Assembly (NCBI GenBank): GCA_035575135.1
Contig: DATLYE010000024.1
Span: 1 to 64,000, forward strand
Direction: 5' to 3'
DNA length: 64,000 nucleotides
Source of the DNA: JANWXD01 sp035575135
Lineage (GTDB): Bacteria; Acidobacteriota; Terriglobia; Bryobacterales; Bryobacteraceae
Positions 24,372 through 33,181 of the stretch are shown piece after piece. Position numbers and translations under genes: made by a program. The stretch's first letter is position 1; each line of letters begins with the position of its first letter. The notes beneath the pieces were generated by a model, which was not told the DNA's origin, made no database searches, and saw nothing but the letters and a program-made list of their open reading frames with translations.

Positions 24372-25061
24372 TTACGGAGCCGTCTCGCCGATCCCTGCGG
24401 CGCGAAGCACATGGGCGGCGAAAACTTCCGGAGGGACCGCACCTTCGAATGCTGCCGTGTCGTTGAGAACGACCTTGGGAACGCCGCGCACGAGGTAGCG
24501 GCTGGCAAGTTGGGGGAACTCAGTGATCTCGACCGCGTCGGCGCGAATGTGATCGCTCTCGACGGCCATCTGGTGTGCGGTGCGCACGGCCCGCGGGCAG
24601 TAGGGTCAGGTGGGGGTGGCGAAGACCTGGATGTGCACGTCCCGGTCCACCCGGGCGAGCTGCTCTTTGACCTCGGGCTTGAGGTCGGTGACCCCTCGCG
24701 AGACGTCCACGATGGCCTCCACCAGCGTGGCGAATTCATAGCCGCTCGGGATGCCGTAGAAGCGGATGCCGTAATCGCGAGCCCCGATCACGGCGATGGC
24801 GGGGATTTTATCAATACCCTGGGAGCGGGCGCCGGCTTCGTCTCGGACAAAGTCGTAGACTTCCACGCTGAGCTGGTCGGAGAGCTCCGCCACCTCGCGC
24901 ACGAGCTGTTCGGTTTGTTCGCAGAACTCGCAGGCGGGCATGCCCGGCACCCAGATGGGCGACTGGCGCTGTGTATACATCACCAGCTTTACGGGCCCCG
25001 TAAGCTTTTCGGCGAAAAGATCCGACAGCGCCCTACGGTCGTGTTCCCTCAGCAGCGGCAT
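24372..25061 (-). CDS. Selenoprotein: PDO-like double thioredoxin-fold protein with in-frame TGA (UPYC)
   Basis: A continuous 230-codon frame interrupted only by one TGA (24606-24608, codon 152). Before it, residues 1-151 form a thioredoxin-fold domain with redox motif C44-E-F-C47 (ACEFCEQT) and cis-Pro region (DKIPAIAVIG). Directly after, the frame reads [TGA]-Pro-Tyr-Cys-Pro, then a second thioredoxin domain (AVEITEFPQLASR, RGVPKVVLND with cis-Pro) to a TAA. TGA therefore replaces exactly the first Cys of a CPYC motif: U152-P-Y-C155. Length and both motif positions match protein disulfide oxidoreductase/glutaredoxin-like proteins (CxxC...CPYC). The start has GGAG 7 nt upstream. A bSECIS-like hairpin follows the TGA. 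Expected role: cytosolic thiol-disulfide exchange or peroxide reduction. The alternative, a nonsense mutation, would need to hit precisely this Cys. Confidence 0.88.
24564..24591 (-). promoter_or_regulatory. Candidate bacterial SECIS element
   Basis: In the mRNA the hairpin begins 18 nt after the UGA. GUGC (24587-24584) pairs with GCAC (24578-24575) around the apical loop GCACC; a fifth G-C pair is possible. An outer GGCC/GGCC stem (24588-24591 with 24564-24567) extends it over a 7-nt bulge. The loop starts 22 nt after UGA and has G as its first base. Both agree with the published bSECIS consensus (loop about 16-37 nt downstream, a G among the first two loop bases). Confidence 0.65.
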
Positions 25062-25106
25062 GAACGGCTCCCAATCGAAGTATAGGCGATGCCGGTTGCC
25101 GGCGCA

Positions 25107-25829
25107 TTAGACCAGCTCGAGTCCTCCCGCCACAACCAACAGCTGGCCGGTGATGAAGTCGGAGGCTTTTAGAAAATAAGCCACCGCGTCGGCGACCTCT
25201 TCCGGCTTGGCGCCGCGCCCGGCAGGCGTGCGGCGGATCATAGCGAGCCCCCGCTCGTCAATGTCCTCGAAGGGCACCACTCCCGGGGCGACCGAATTGA
25301 CGGTGATGCGGGGCGCGAAGGCCTTGGCCAGCGCGCGGGTGAGCATGATGACGCCGGCTTTGGAAGCGCAGTAGTGGGCATGTTCGGCCCACGGGCGCAC
25401 GCCTCCGAGCGAACTGATGTTGACGATGCGGCCGCCGTCCCCCTTGCGCATCAGGCGCGCCGCTTCGCGGCAGCAGAAAAAGACCGCCTTGAGGTTGACG
25501 GTGTGGATGAAATCCCAATCCGCCTCCGTGATGTCCATGGGGTCGCGGCGTGTGAAGCGTGCGGCGTTATTGACGAGGCCGTACAGGCCGCCGGCAGCAC
25601 GCTCCACCTCGGCGAACATGCGTTCAATCTCGGCCACGCTTTCCAGGTTGGCCCGGACGAGCAGGGCGCCCCCGCAGTCGGCTGCGGTCCGGCGTGCCTC
25701 CGCCTCGGAGGTGTGATAGTGGATCACTACACGGGCGCCCTCCTGCGCCAGTCGCAGGGCGATGGCGCGGCCGATCCGCCGGGCGCCTCCGGTGACCAGA
25801 ATGACTTTGCCTTCGAGTTCGTTTCCCAT
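25107..25829 (-). CDS. Short-chain dehydrogenase/reductase
   Basis: 240-residue classical SDR: the cofactor motif VTGGARRIGRAIA (the Arg pair suggests NADPH), NNAA at about 88, NISSLGG with the catalytic Ser, and YCASKAG with the Tyr-x3-Lys pair at about 152-156. GARRIG resembles FabG/pteridine-reductase-like (FolM) proteins. The substrate is not assignable. The gene lies between the MFS transporter (26 nt) and the selenoprotein gene (45 nt) on the same strand. Confidence 0.88.
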   Translation of the reverse strand: MGNELEGKVILVTGGARRIGRAIALRLAQEGARVVIHYHTSEAEARRTAADCGGALLVRANLESVAEIERMFAEVERAAGGLYGLVNNAARFTRRDPMDITEADWDFIHTVNLKAVFFCCREAARLMRKGDGGRIVNISSLGGVRPWAEHAHYCASKAGVIMLTRALAKAFAPRITVNSVAPGVVPFEDIDERGLAMIRRTPAGRGAKPEEVADAVAYFLKASDFITGQLLVVAGGLELV

Positions 25830-25855
25830 GCGCCTTTTGCCGATTCACCGCCCGC

Positions 25856-27154
25856 TCACACGGTCGGCTCCCCGTGAACCTCGACCTCCTCCGGTTCGAC
25901 GCCCGCAGCCGGCGGCTCCGGCAGCCGCCCCGTGCGGTCGGCCCAGAGCCAGAATAGCGCGGTAGAGGAACTCAGCAGGCCCGAGCATACCCCGATGGTG
26001 CGGGGATCGGTGGAGGTGGATGCCAGTCCCGCCCCCAGCATGGAAGCCATCATGGTGGCCCACGTCAGCGATTCGATCGTGGAAAAAACGCGGCCGCGGA
26101 AGGCGTCGGCAACGTGGCGCAGCAGCTGGGAATAGTTGAGCACCGACGTGACGCCCACGGCCGCCCGGGAAAGCGCGATGAACCCCAGGGCGGCCCAGAA
26201 CCGCTCCATCACGCTGAACAAGACGTACGCTCCGCCGTGGATCAGATAGCACACGGCGATGGTCCGCTTGTAAGTTTCAAACCGGATGCGCCTGCCGAGC
26301 CGGTGGCCGATGGCGCCGCCGGCGAGCAGACCCAGACCCGCAAAGCTCCAGATGATGCCGATCCCGGCCGCGCCGCGCCGGAACACAATCTCTCCGAACA
26401 GCGAGAACAGGATCTGGGCTGCACCTCCTCCGCTGGCCCATCCCACGTGGAGCAAGGCGATGCCGAAAATCAGCGGGTGGGAGCGCATGTACCGCAGTCC
26501 CTCGCGGTATTCGTGCCAGGGACGCACGACCTCGGCTTCGGTAAGCGCGGCGCTGCGGGCGCGGAAATGACCCTGGGGCGCCCGGAGCCGGGCGATGCAG
26601 CAGGCGGAAAAAACAAACGAGCAGGCGTTGAGGACAAAGGCCCAGCGGTATCCCAATGTCGCGGCACTCACCCCGGCAGTCATCGTGCCGATCGTCAGCG
26701 TGGTCCACTGCGTGGTTTGCGTCAGCGCGTTCGCGGTGTGGAGTTCTTCGCGACTGGCGATGGCGGGCAGCAGCGCCGCGCGCCCGCTCGTGAAAAAGGG
26801 CGAAGCGAACATCAGCAGCCCGCTCAACAGATAGAGCAGCCATGGCTCGGGATGCTGCACCGTCAGGATGAAGAGCGACGCCAGTCCCGCCCGGACGAGG
26901 TCGCTCGCAATCATGAGCCGCTTGCGATCCATGCGGTCGAGCAGCACGCCCGCCAGCGGCCCCGCCAGAATCACGGCCAGACCCCGCGCCAGCATGATGC
27001 CGGTGACGACCAGACCGGAGCCAGTGCGTTCCACGGCCAGGCTGAAAACGGCGATGTTGTTGAAGTGGTCGCCGATCTCGCTGACCACCTGGCCCATCCA
27101 GGTGTAGCGGTAATTGCGGTTCGATTGCAGCAGCCGGAGGAACCCAGACCTCAT
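25856..27154 (-). CDS. MFS transporter (EntS/MefA-like, 12 TM)
   Basis: 432 residues with twelve predicted membrane segments. The N-terminus reads QSNRNYRYTWMGQVVSEIGDHFN, typical of the MFS_3 enterobactin-exporter/macrolide-efflux-like group, and the loop 2-3 motif is GVLLDRMDRKRLM. The C-terminal tail is hydrophilic. The ATG at 27154 overlaps the EamA stop (ATGA), which fixes the start; much longer frames upstream overlap EamA. Likely an exporter of a small molecule; substrate unknown. Confidence 0.87.
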   Translation of the reverse strand: MRSGFLRLLQSNRNYRYTWMGQVVSEIGDHFNNIAVFSLAVERTGSGLVVTGIMLARGLAVILAGPLAGVLLDRMDRKRLMIASDLVRAGLASLFILTVQHPEPWLLYLLSGLLMFASPFFTSGRAALLPAIASREELHTANALTQTTQWTTLTIGTMTAGVSAATLGYRWAFVLNACSFVFSACCIARLRAPQGHFRARSAALTEAEVVRPWHEYREGLRYMRSHPLIFGIALLHVGWASGGGAAQILFSLFGEIVFRRGAAGIGIIWSFAGLGLLAGGAIGHRLGRRIRFETYKRTIAVCYLIHGGAYVLFSVMERFWAALGFIALSRAAVGVTSVLNYSQLLRHVADAFRGRVFSTIESLTWATMMASMLGAGLASTSTDPRTIGVCSGLLSSSTALFWLWADRTGRLPEPPAAGVEPEEVEVHGEPTV

Positions 27155-28098
27155 GCGCGCTCGGCGAGGTAGACGCCGGCCAGAACGAGCACGCCCCCGG
27201 CCACAAGTCCGGCCGTGATCGGTTCGCCCAGCAGCAACGCGGCTCCGGCGGTAGCAAGAAAAGGCTGAAGATAGCCGAAAGCGGTCAGCCGGGATCCGGG
27301 GAGCCAAGCCAGTGCATAGGAAAAAATCAGATAGCACACGAGCGACGGAAACACGGCCATGTAGACGAAGCTCGCCCAGGCGGCCGCGCTGACGGCGGCA
27401 AAATCGAAGCGGAATGCGTACCCGAGGGTCAGGGGGGCGAGCATCAGCGCCCCGCCGACGTAGGCGAAGGTATTGACGGTGATGCTGCCGTAAGAAGCGG
27501 AAGGCCGCTTGCCCGCCACGGTGAAAGCGGCAAAGGCCAGGGCCGCAAGGAAGATGAGCAGATCCCCTACCACCGAGGCTCCGGAACTCTTGGAGGGCGC
27601 CCCGCTCAGCGTGACTGCGCCGGCCAGGGCCGCGGCCATTCCCGCCGCCTTCTGGAGCGTGATGCGCTCCTGACCGGTTGCGGCCGCCAGCAATAGCACA
27701 AGCACCGGCGTCAGGCTCATCAGCACCGAAGAATGCGATGCGCTGGTCAGAGCCAGGCCGCCGACGAAGAAGACCTGGTTCAGCGTGACGCCCAGGACGC
27801 CGAGCAGCACGAGCCTGGCGCGATCTTGCCGCGCGATGCCTGAACCGGTCCGGCCGCGCTTCCACAAGTACAGCGGCAGGATCAGCAAGGCCGCCAGCGA
27901 AGTCCGCATTCCGGCCAGCAGCAGTGCCGGGAACTCGCGCAGGGCGACTTTGCCGATGAGGAAATTGGCCGCCCACAGAAAGACCATGAGCAGGATCAAC
28001 GCGTACAGGCGGCCGGAAGGCGGGCGCCGCGAGCGTGCGGATGGAACAGGCCCAGAGAGGTCCTCCGCCCGACTGACGCCGGCGGTTTCGCTCCTCAA
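27151..28098 (-). CDS. EamA/DMT-family transporter
   Basis: 315 residues with ten membrane segments in two EamA repeats (first at about 30-165, second at about 175-310). DMT exporters of this type often release amino acids or related metabolites. The start is TTG at 28098, overlapping the stop of the racemase gene as TTGA, with a perfect AGGAGG 7 nt upstream inside that gene; this decides the start. Coupling to the NSAR-like gene makes an amino acid or derivative a sensible substrate guess. Confidence 0.87.
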   Translation of the reverse strand: MRSETAGVSRAEDLSGPVPSARSRRPPSGRLYALILLMVFLWAANFLIGKVALREFPALLLAGMRTSLAALLILPLYLWKRGRTGSGIARQDRARLVLLGVLGVTLNQVFFVGGLALTSASHSSVLMSLTPVLVLLLAAATGQERITLQKAAGMAAALAGAVTLSGAPSKSSGASVVGDLLIFLAALAFAAFTVAGKRPSASYGSITVNTFAYVGGALMLAPLTLGYAFRFDFAAVSAAAWASFVYMAVFPSLVCYLIFSYALAWLPGSRLTAFGYLQPFLATAGAALLLGEPITAGLVAGGVLVLAGVYLAERA

Positions 28099-29210
28099 CG
28101 AATCGCCTCCTGCTGAACCATGACGTGGGACAGGTAGTCGAGATCGAGCGCGTAGCCAAACCCGGGGTCGTCGCGAATCTCAATGGTTCCGCGCGGGGTG
28201 ACCTCTACCGGGGGCTGAATGATGTCGCGCTGCCAGTAGCGCTTGCTGGCGGAGACGTCGCCGGGGAGGACGAAGTTGGGGAGCGTCGAGAGGGCGATGT
28301 TGTGCGCGCGGCCTACGCCGGACTCGAGCATTCCGCCGCACCAGACGGGCACGCCCGCACGCTGCGCGACGTCGTGTACGCGCCGGGCTTCGGCAAAGCC
28401 GCCCACGCGCCCGAGCTTGATGTTGAGGATGCGGCATGCGCCCGCCCGAATGGCCTGTTCGGCGTGCCGGGCCGAGCGGACGGACTCGTCCAGACAAATC
28501 GGGGTCTCAAGCTGGGATTGCAGCGCGGCATGATCCAAAATGTCGTCGTGGGCCAGCGGCTGCTCGATCATCATCAGGTAGTAGGCATCGAGCTGTTTCA
28601 AGTGGGCGGCGTCGGCCAGTGTGTAGGCGGAATTGGCGTCCGCCATGAGCTTGATCCGCGGAAACCGCTCCCGGATCTGCCGCACCACCTCCACATCCCA
28701 GCCCGGTTTGATCTTGATCTTGATGCGCTGATAGCCGGCCTCCAGTTCGGCCGCGATCTTGTCGAGCAACTGAGCGACGGATTCCTGGATCCCGATGGAA
28801 ACCCCGCAGGGGATTTCCCGGCGCGCTCCGCCGCCGATGCGCTTCCAAAGGGGCTCGCTGCACAGGCGCGCCTCCAGGTCCCAGAGTGCAGCCTCCAGCC
28901 CGCCGAGGGCCATGCGGTGGCCGCGGATGCGCGGAAACAGGGCGCCGGCTTCTGCCGCCGAGGGAATCGTTCTACCGACGAGCGCCGGCGCGGCGTAGTC
29001 GCGGAGGATCAGCCAGGCCGAATCGGTCCACTCCTCGTTGTAGAAGGGATGCTCTCCGGCGGTCACTTCCCCCCAGCCGGAGACGCCGTCCGAGACGGCC
29101 TCCACCAGCAGGATCTGCCGCTCGGTGGTACGGCCGAAGCTGGTCTCGAAGAAATGCAGGAGCGGCATTCGAAGCCGCCGCAGCACGACGCGCTCTAGAC
29201 GGAAGGCCAT
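28095..29210 (-). CDS. OSBS/N-succinylamino acid racemase-family enolase superfamily enzyme
   Basis: 371 residues. Catalytic and metal residues of the MenC/NSAR family are all visible: the KxK pair in RIKIKIKPGW (about 165), DANSAY, IEQPL, CLDESVRS, the second lysine in NIKLGRVGGF, and the NSAR/OSBS hallmark GGMLESGVGRAHNIALS. The family either makes o-succinylbenzoate in menaquinone synthesis or racemises N-succinylamino acids. No men gene is nearby, while a COG3375-type GNAT lies 55 nt upstream, so the racemase role is favoured (inference). Coupled downstream to EamA. Confidence 0.88.
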   Translation of the reverse strand: MAFRLERVVLRRLRMPLLHFFETSFGRTTERQILLVEAVSDGVSGWGEVTAGEHPFYNEEWTDSAWLILRDYAAPALVGRTIPSAAEAGALFPRIRGHRMALGGLEAALWDLEARLCSEPLWKRIGGGARREIPCGVSIGIQESVAQLLDKIAAELEAGYQRIKIKIKPGWDVEVVRQIRERFPRIKLMADANSAYTLADAAHLKQLDAYYLMMIEQPLAHDDILDHAALQSQLETPICLDESVRSARHAEQAIRAGACRILNIKLGRVGGFAEARRVHDVAQRAGVPVWCGGMLESGVGRAHNIALSTLPNFVLPGDVSASKRYWQRDIIQPPVEVTPRGTIEIRDDPGFGYALDLDYLSHVMVQQEAIR

Positions 29211-29265
29211 GGTGGATACACTTTCTCCTTCCGAGGTCGGAGTGAAAACTGGGGCACGCGGCGTT

Positions 29266-30000
29266 CTACTCGAAGGGCCATGGAGCCAGAAGGTATTCTC
29301 CGGCGGCCTCGGAGCGCTCGAAACCGAACACGGCGAGGCCGCGGCCGAGATGTTCCAGAAACGCGTCGCTCACCGCCTTTTGGATCTCGCGCGCCCGGGC
29401 GGGATCCTGCCGGCGCAGCACCGCGATGTCCGACGGCACGCGGATGCGCGCCTGCGGCGCCGGGCGCCGAAGCGGGTTTCCCTCGAGAAGGCGTTGGACC
29501 CGCTCGCTGGCGATCCACCACTCCGCCACGCACCGGTCCGTCGGCAGGCCGCCGTGTAAGGGGCTGGTTGTGGTGCCGTATTGGTTGAGTACGTAGCGGC
29601 GCACGACCGCCCCGAGACGCTCAATATTGAAGTAGGCGTTTTTCAACTCCAGCGGGTCGAAGGTCCATTCGATGAGGTCTAGCCCGCGATGCAGTGCGTC
29701 GCGCCGCTGCTCGAGTTTGAGCAGCCTCCCGATGCCCCGGTTGCTGTAGTCGGGCAGCACGCCCAACATGTGGCTGTGCAAATAGGGCTTGCCTCCGGGC
29801 TTGAGGCCGGGAATCGCCAGGCAGAAGCCGACCATTCGCGGCCCGTCGAAGGCGCCGAAGGCCTGACCGCCGACTTTGGTGGCGACGACGAACAGGCGCA
29901 CCGGAAGCAACTCGTACTCTTGGAAGCCCCAGATCGTCCGCTGCAGTTCGACGGCCTCCCGAAATTCGTCCAGGGCCTGAAGGGGCCGGACCTCGATCAT
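29266..30000 (-). CDS. GNAT acyltransferase, COG3375-like (candidate D-amino acid N-succinyltransferase)
   Basis: 244 residues with a GNAT core in the N-terminal half: TIWGF.EYELLPVRLFV, the acyl-CoA-binding region in HSHMLGVLPDYSNRGIGRLLK, and LIEWTFDPLELKNAYFNIERLG, a string characteristic of the COG3375 group. Members of this group neighbour NSAR genes in Geobacillus-type operons, where they succinylate D-amino acids before racemisation. The ATG at 30000 overlaps the mazG stop (ATGA), preferred over one 24 nt upstream. Confidence 0.82.
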   Translation of the reverse strand: MIEVRPLQALDEFREAVELQRTIWGFQEYELLPVRLFVVATKVGGQAFGAFDGPRMVGFCLAIPGLKPGGKPYLHSHMLGVLPDYSNRGIGRLLKLEQRRDALHRGLDLIEWTFDPLELKNAYFNIERLGAVVRRYVLNQYGTTTSPLHGGLPTDRCVAEWWIASERVQRLLEGNPLRRPAPQARIRVPSDIAVLRRQDPARAREIQKAVSDAFLEHLGRGLAVFGFERSEAAGEYLLAPWPFE

Positions 30001-30803
30001 CGGGCCTGCTTGGCTTCCTGCCACAGCGCTTCCATCTCGTCCAGGGTCGCTTCCGGCAAGGGTTTGCCACGCTCCCGGAGCTTTTCTTCGATATAGCCGA
30101 AGCGGGCGCGGAAACGTGCGTTGGCACGGCGCAGGGCCTGCTCGGCGTCCACATGCAGAAACCGCGCCAGATTCACGACGGCAAACAGGAGGTCGCCGAT
30201 TTCCTGCTCGGCCCGCTCGACCGAGTTGCTCTTGCGGGCCTCGTCTAGTTCGCGCAACTCCTCTTCCACCTTGCGGCGCACTTCGTCGGCGTGGTTCCAG
30301 TCAAAGCCGGCCCGGCCGGCGCGGACACTGATCTGCTGCGCCTCCGCCAGTGCGGGCAATGCCCGGGGAATTCCCGACAGAATCGAACCGTCTGCGGCGC
30401 CCCGTTCGTTTTTCTCGGCCGCCTTGATTTCGTCCCAGCGCCGTTTGACCTCCGCCGCGGTTTCCGCGCGCGCGTCTCCGAAGACATGCGGGTGGCGGCG
30501 GACGAGCTTGTCGTTGATCGCATCCAGGCTGTCCTCGATCCGGAACAGGTTCTGCTCGGCCGCCATCTGGGCGAAGAATACGGCCTGAAGCACCAGGTCC
30601 CCCAGCTCTTCGGCGAGTTGTTGCCAGTTGCGGTTGTCAATGGCTTCCAGAACCTCGTAGGTTTCCTCGAGCAGATAGGTCTTGATGGTATCGAAGGTCT
30701 GCTGGCGGTCCCAGGGACACCCGTCGGGTGCGCGGAGCCGGGCCATGATTTCGACCAGGCGCTGAAATTTTTCCCCTGCTGTGGAGCCGTTATCTGAAGT
30801 CAT
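29997..30803 (-). CDS. mazG: Nucleoside triphosphate pyrophosphohydrolase MazG
   Basis: 268 residues with two MazG domains. The first carries GCPWDRQQTFDTIKTYLLEETYEVLEAI and EELGDLVLQAVFFAQ (metal-binding acidic motifs EExxE and ExxD); the second has VEEELRELDEA and EQEIGDLLFAVVNLARF. Hydrolyses (d)NTPs to monophosphates as a house-cleaning enzyme. It is the first gene of the minus-strand run that includes GNAT, NSAR-like, EamA and MFS, and it diverges from the TgpA-like gene. Confidence 0.94.
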   Translation of the reverse strand: MTSDNGSTAGEKFQRLVEIMARLRAPDGCPWDRQQTFDTIKTYLLEETYEVLEAIDNRNWQQLAEELGDLVLQAVFFAQMAAEQNLFRIEDSLDAINDKLVRRHPHVFGDARAETAAEVKRRWDEIKAAEKNERGAADGSILSGIPRALPALAEAQQISVRAGRAGFDWNHADEVRRKVEEELRELDEARKSNSVERAEQEIGDLLFAVVNLARFLHVDAEQALRRANARFRARFGYIEEKLRERGKPLPEATLDEMEALWQEAKQAR

Positions 30804-30975
30804 CGTTCGCGCCGGCGGCGCGGGGAGAACTCAGGATTCCAATGTAACATATGGGCGCGGCGCAGCCGGGAAAGTCAGGATTCGTCACCCCTTCCGCCGA
30901 GCTGTGCACCGAAATACCTGCCTGGGCCCGGCGATACACCCGCGCGTCGAGGAAAATGAGAAGAAGAGAGAGAAG

Positions 30976-33081
30976 ATGCCAGCCGGTCCGGTCGAGCTGC
31001 ATCGCGCAGCGCGCCGCTTGTTCGAGTACTCCGTAGTGGGTCTGGCCGCAACGGGCTTTGCCGCTCTGGCCACATCCGGGCAACTTTCCGGCACCGGTAT
31101 CGCGCTCGTGGTCGCGGCAGTGGTTGCTGCGTCGCTGCGCGCGGCCGGCGTCGTTCGCTTTCGGGTGCCGGCCACCGGAGCAAGCGCGGCGGCGGTGGCG
31201 GTGTTTGCCTGGGCAGTCTGGGACCGGTTTTACGGAACCCGGGACGTCGTTCACGCTCTCGTGCACCTGATTCCGCTGCTTGCGGCCGTGCAACTACTGG
31301 CCGCTTCGCGGGGCCGGGATTTTGTCTTCGTGAAGATTCTTGCGCTGCTCGAGCTGTTTCTCGCGGCGGTGGTTTCGGCCAGCGTGAACTTCTTCCTGTA
31401 CCTGGCGCTGTTCGTGCTGTTTGGGGTGGCGTCGTTTGCCAGCGGAGAGATTCTCCGCTCGGCGGGCGAAGGCTGGGTCGTGGCGCGCGAGGCGGCTCGA
31501 CGGCTGCCGCTGCATCTGTCGCTGCTGAGCCTGATCGCCGGCGGCGCGATCCTCATGCTGACGGCATGCTTCTTCCTCGTGTTGCCGCGCACCGCCGGGG
31601 CGGCTCTCCGGCGCCTGGTCACGGAACGGACGGTACTGGCCGGCTTTTCTGAAGACGTGCGGCTGGGGCAAATCGGAGAGATCTTGCAGCGTTCGACGCC
31701 CGTCATGCGGGTCCGCGTTCACCAAGGCATTCTGCCGGCGCACGTGCGCTGGCGGGGAACCGCGTTGGTGCGTTTTGACGGCCGGCGGTGGTTTACGCCG
31801 CCGGCCGCCGGAGGCTTCCTGCCGCTCGATGGCGGGCGAGCCCTTCTGGCGACGGATGCGGAGCGGCGCCGCCGGGGTGCTCGGGTACTCTACGAGGTTC
31901 ACCTGCTGCCGGCGGTTTCCGGGGTGGTCTTTGTGGCGGGTGTGCCGGAAGTTTTGTGGATGGACGCACCGGGCCTGTGGCGTAATGCCGCCGGAACGCT
32001 GCGGGTGGCGCCCGGGATGCCCTCGGCCATGCGTTACGCCGTGCACAGCTTTCTGGGTGATCCCGGCCCGTCTGGGTTCCCGCTGCGCCCGTCGGAGTTG
32101 CAGGACTACCTGCAACTGCCGCCGCTCGATCCGCGCGTTCCCGCCCTGGCGCAGAAGGTGACACAGGGGGCCGGAGAAGTCGAAGCCAAGGCACGGGCCC
32201 TCGAAGCTTTCCTCGCGACCCGCTACGGCTACACGCTCGAACTGCCGGCCCAGGAAACCGCCGATCCGCTCGCTTACTTCCTGTTTGAGCGCCGCAAAGG
32301 CCACTGTGAGTACTTTGCGTCCGCCATGGCCGTGATGTTGCGCACCCTCGGGATTCCGTCCCGTGTGATTACCGGATTTCATGCCGCAGCTTACAATCCC
32401 GTAAGCGGCTGGTACGTCGTGCGTTCCTCAGATGCCCATAGCTGGGTGGAAGCGTGGATCCCGGGTCGCGGATGGCTCACATTTGATCCCACGCCGCCTG
32501 CGCCGGCCCGTCGCAGCACATCGGTCTGGGCCCGCCTTGGTTTCTATCTGGATGCGGCGGAGATGTTCTGGCAGGAGTGGGTGGTGGGCTACGACCGTGA
32601 ACGCCAGTTGTTACTGGCAGTGCTGATGGGGGATTCCGGCCGCAGCTTCGGCGAACGCTGGCTGGAGCGGGCGGGCGTGCGAGTGGCTCGGTGGCGCGTC
32701 ACTGGGGGAGAGTGGATTCGCCAGTACGGCCCGGGCGCCGCCCTCGTCGCGAGCGGTGTGCTGGTTGCGATTTTCATCGGCCCGCGCCTTGGCCGGCGGT
32801 GGAGCACGTGGCGCCGGGTCCGGCGTGCGCGGCAGGGACAGGCCAGCGCCTCCGATGCCACGTTACTCTATGGACGGCTGCTCGAGGCGCTGCGGCGCCG
32901 CGGTTTCGAAAGGCCCGCATGGCTCACACCGCGGGAGTTCGTGCAGACGTTGCCGCCCGTGACCCTGCGCAGCGCCGTAGCCGAGTTCACGGACCTGTAC
33001 TACGCCCTCCGTTTCGGGGCGCGCAAGGAAGTCGCCCCGCGATTGACCGACCTGCTGGAGCGCCTTGAGGACGGGCGCTGA
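30976..33081 (+). CDS. TgpA-like membrane transglutaminase (DUF3488 + transglutaminase core)
   Basis: 701 residues. The N-terminal ~190 residues contain about six membrane helices (DUF3488/TgpA_N). A periplasmic transglutaminase-like domain follows, with the triad visible: Cys in RRKGHCEYFASAMAVMLRTLG, His in SSDAHSWVEAWIPG and Asp in WLTFDPTPP. Another membrane segment (GAALVASGVLVAIFIG) and a C-terminal DUF4129-like tail (RGFERPAWLTPREF) close it. The ATG at 30976 is chosen; an upstream in-frame start would add 65 residues with no signal features. Physiological substrate unknown. Confidence 0.88.
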   Translation: MPAGPVELHRAARRLFEYSVVGLAATGFAALATSGQLSGTGIALVVAAVVAASLRAAGVVRFRVPATGASAAAVAVFAWAVWDRFYGTRDVVHALVHLIPLLAAVQLLAASRGRDFVFVKILALLELFLAAVVSASVNFFLYLALFVLFGVASFASGEILRSAGEGWVVAREAARRLPLHLSLLSLIAGGAILMLTACFFLVLPRTAGAALRRLVTERTVLAGFSEDVRLGQIGEILQRSTPVMRVRVHQGILPAHVRWRGTALVRFDGRRWFTPPAAGGFLPLDGGRALLATDAERRRRGARVLYEVHLLPAVSGVVFVAGVPEVLWMDAPGLWRNAAGTLRVAPGMPSAMRYAVHSFLGDPGPSGFPLRPSELQDYLQLPPLDPRVPALAQKVTQGAGEVEAKARALEAFLATRYGYTLELPAQETADPLAYFLFERRKGHCEYFASAMAVMLRTLGIPSRVITGFHAAAYNPVSGWYVVRSSDAHSWVEAWIPGRGWLTFDPTPPAPARRSTSVWARLGFYLDAAEMFWQEWVVGYDRERQLLLAVLMGDSGRSFGERWLERAGVRVARWRVTGGEWIRQYGPGAALVASGVLVAIFIGPRLGRRWSTWRRVRRARQGQASASDATLLYGRLLEALRRRGFERPAWLTPREFVQTLPPVTLRSAVAEFTDLYYALRFGARKEVAPRLTDLLERLEDGR

Positions 33082-33181
33082 CAGCCCCCTCCGGCGGAAG
33101 GCCGCGCGGGCCGGGCCGACCGGCGCGGGCGAGGTACGCTAGAAAAATCCAGTGCTTTTCGAGGACTGGGAGCGCATCGCT

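Noticed and set aside
24372..24608. TGA in the double-thioredoxin gene as a pseudogene or sequencing error
   Set aside because: The TGA falls exactly on the first Cys of the second redox motif, the frame stays intact on both sides, and a bSECIS-like hairpin follows. A random nonsense change would rarely land there. It is not excluded without Sec-machinery evidence.
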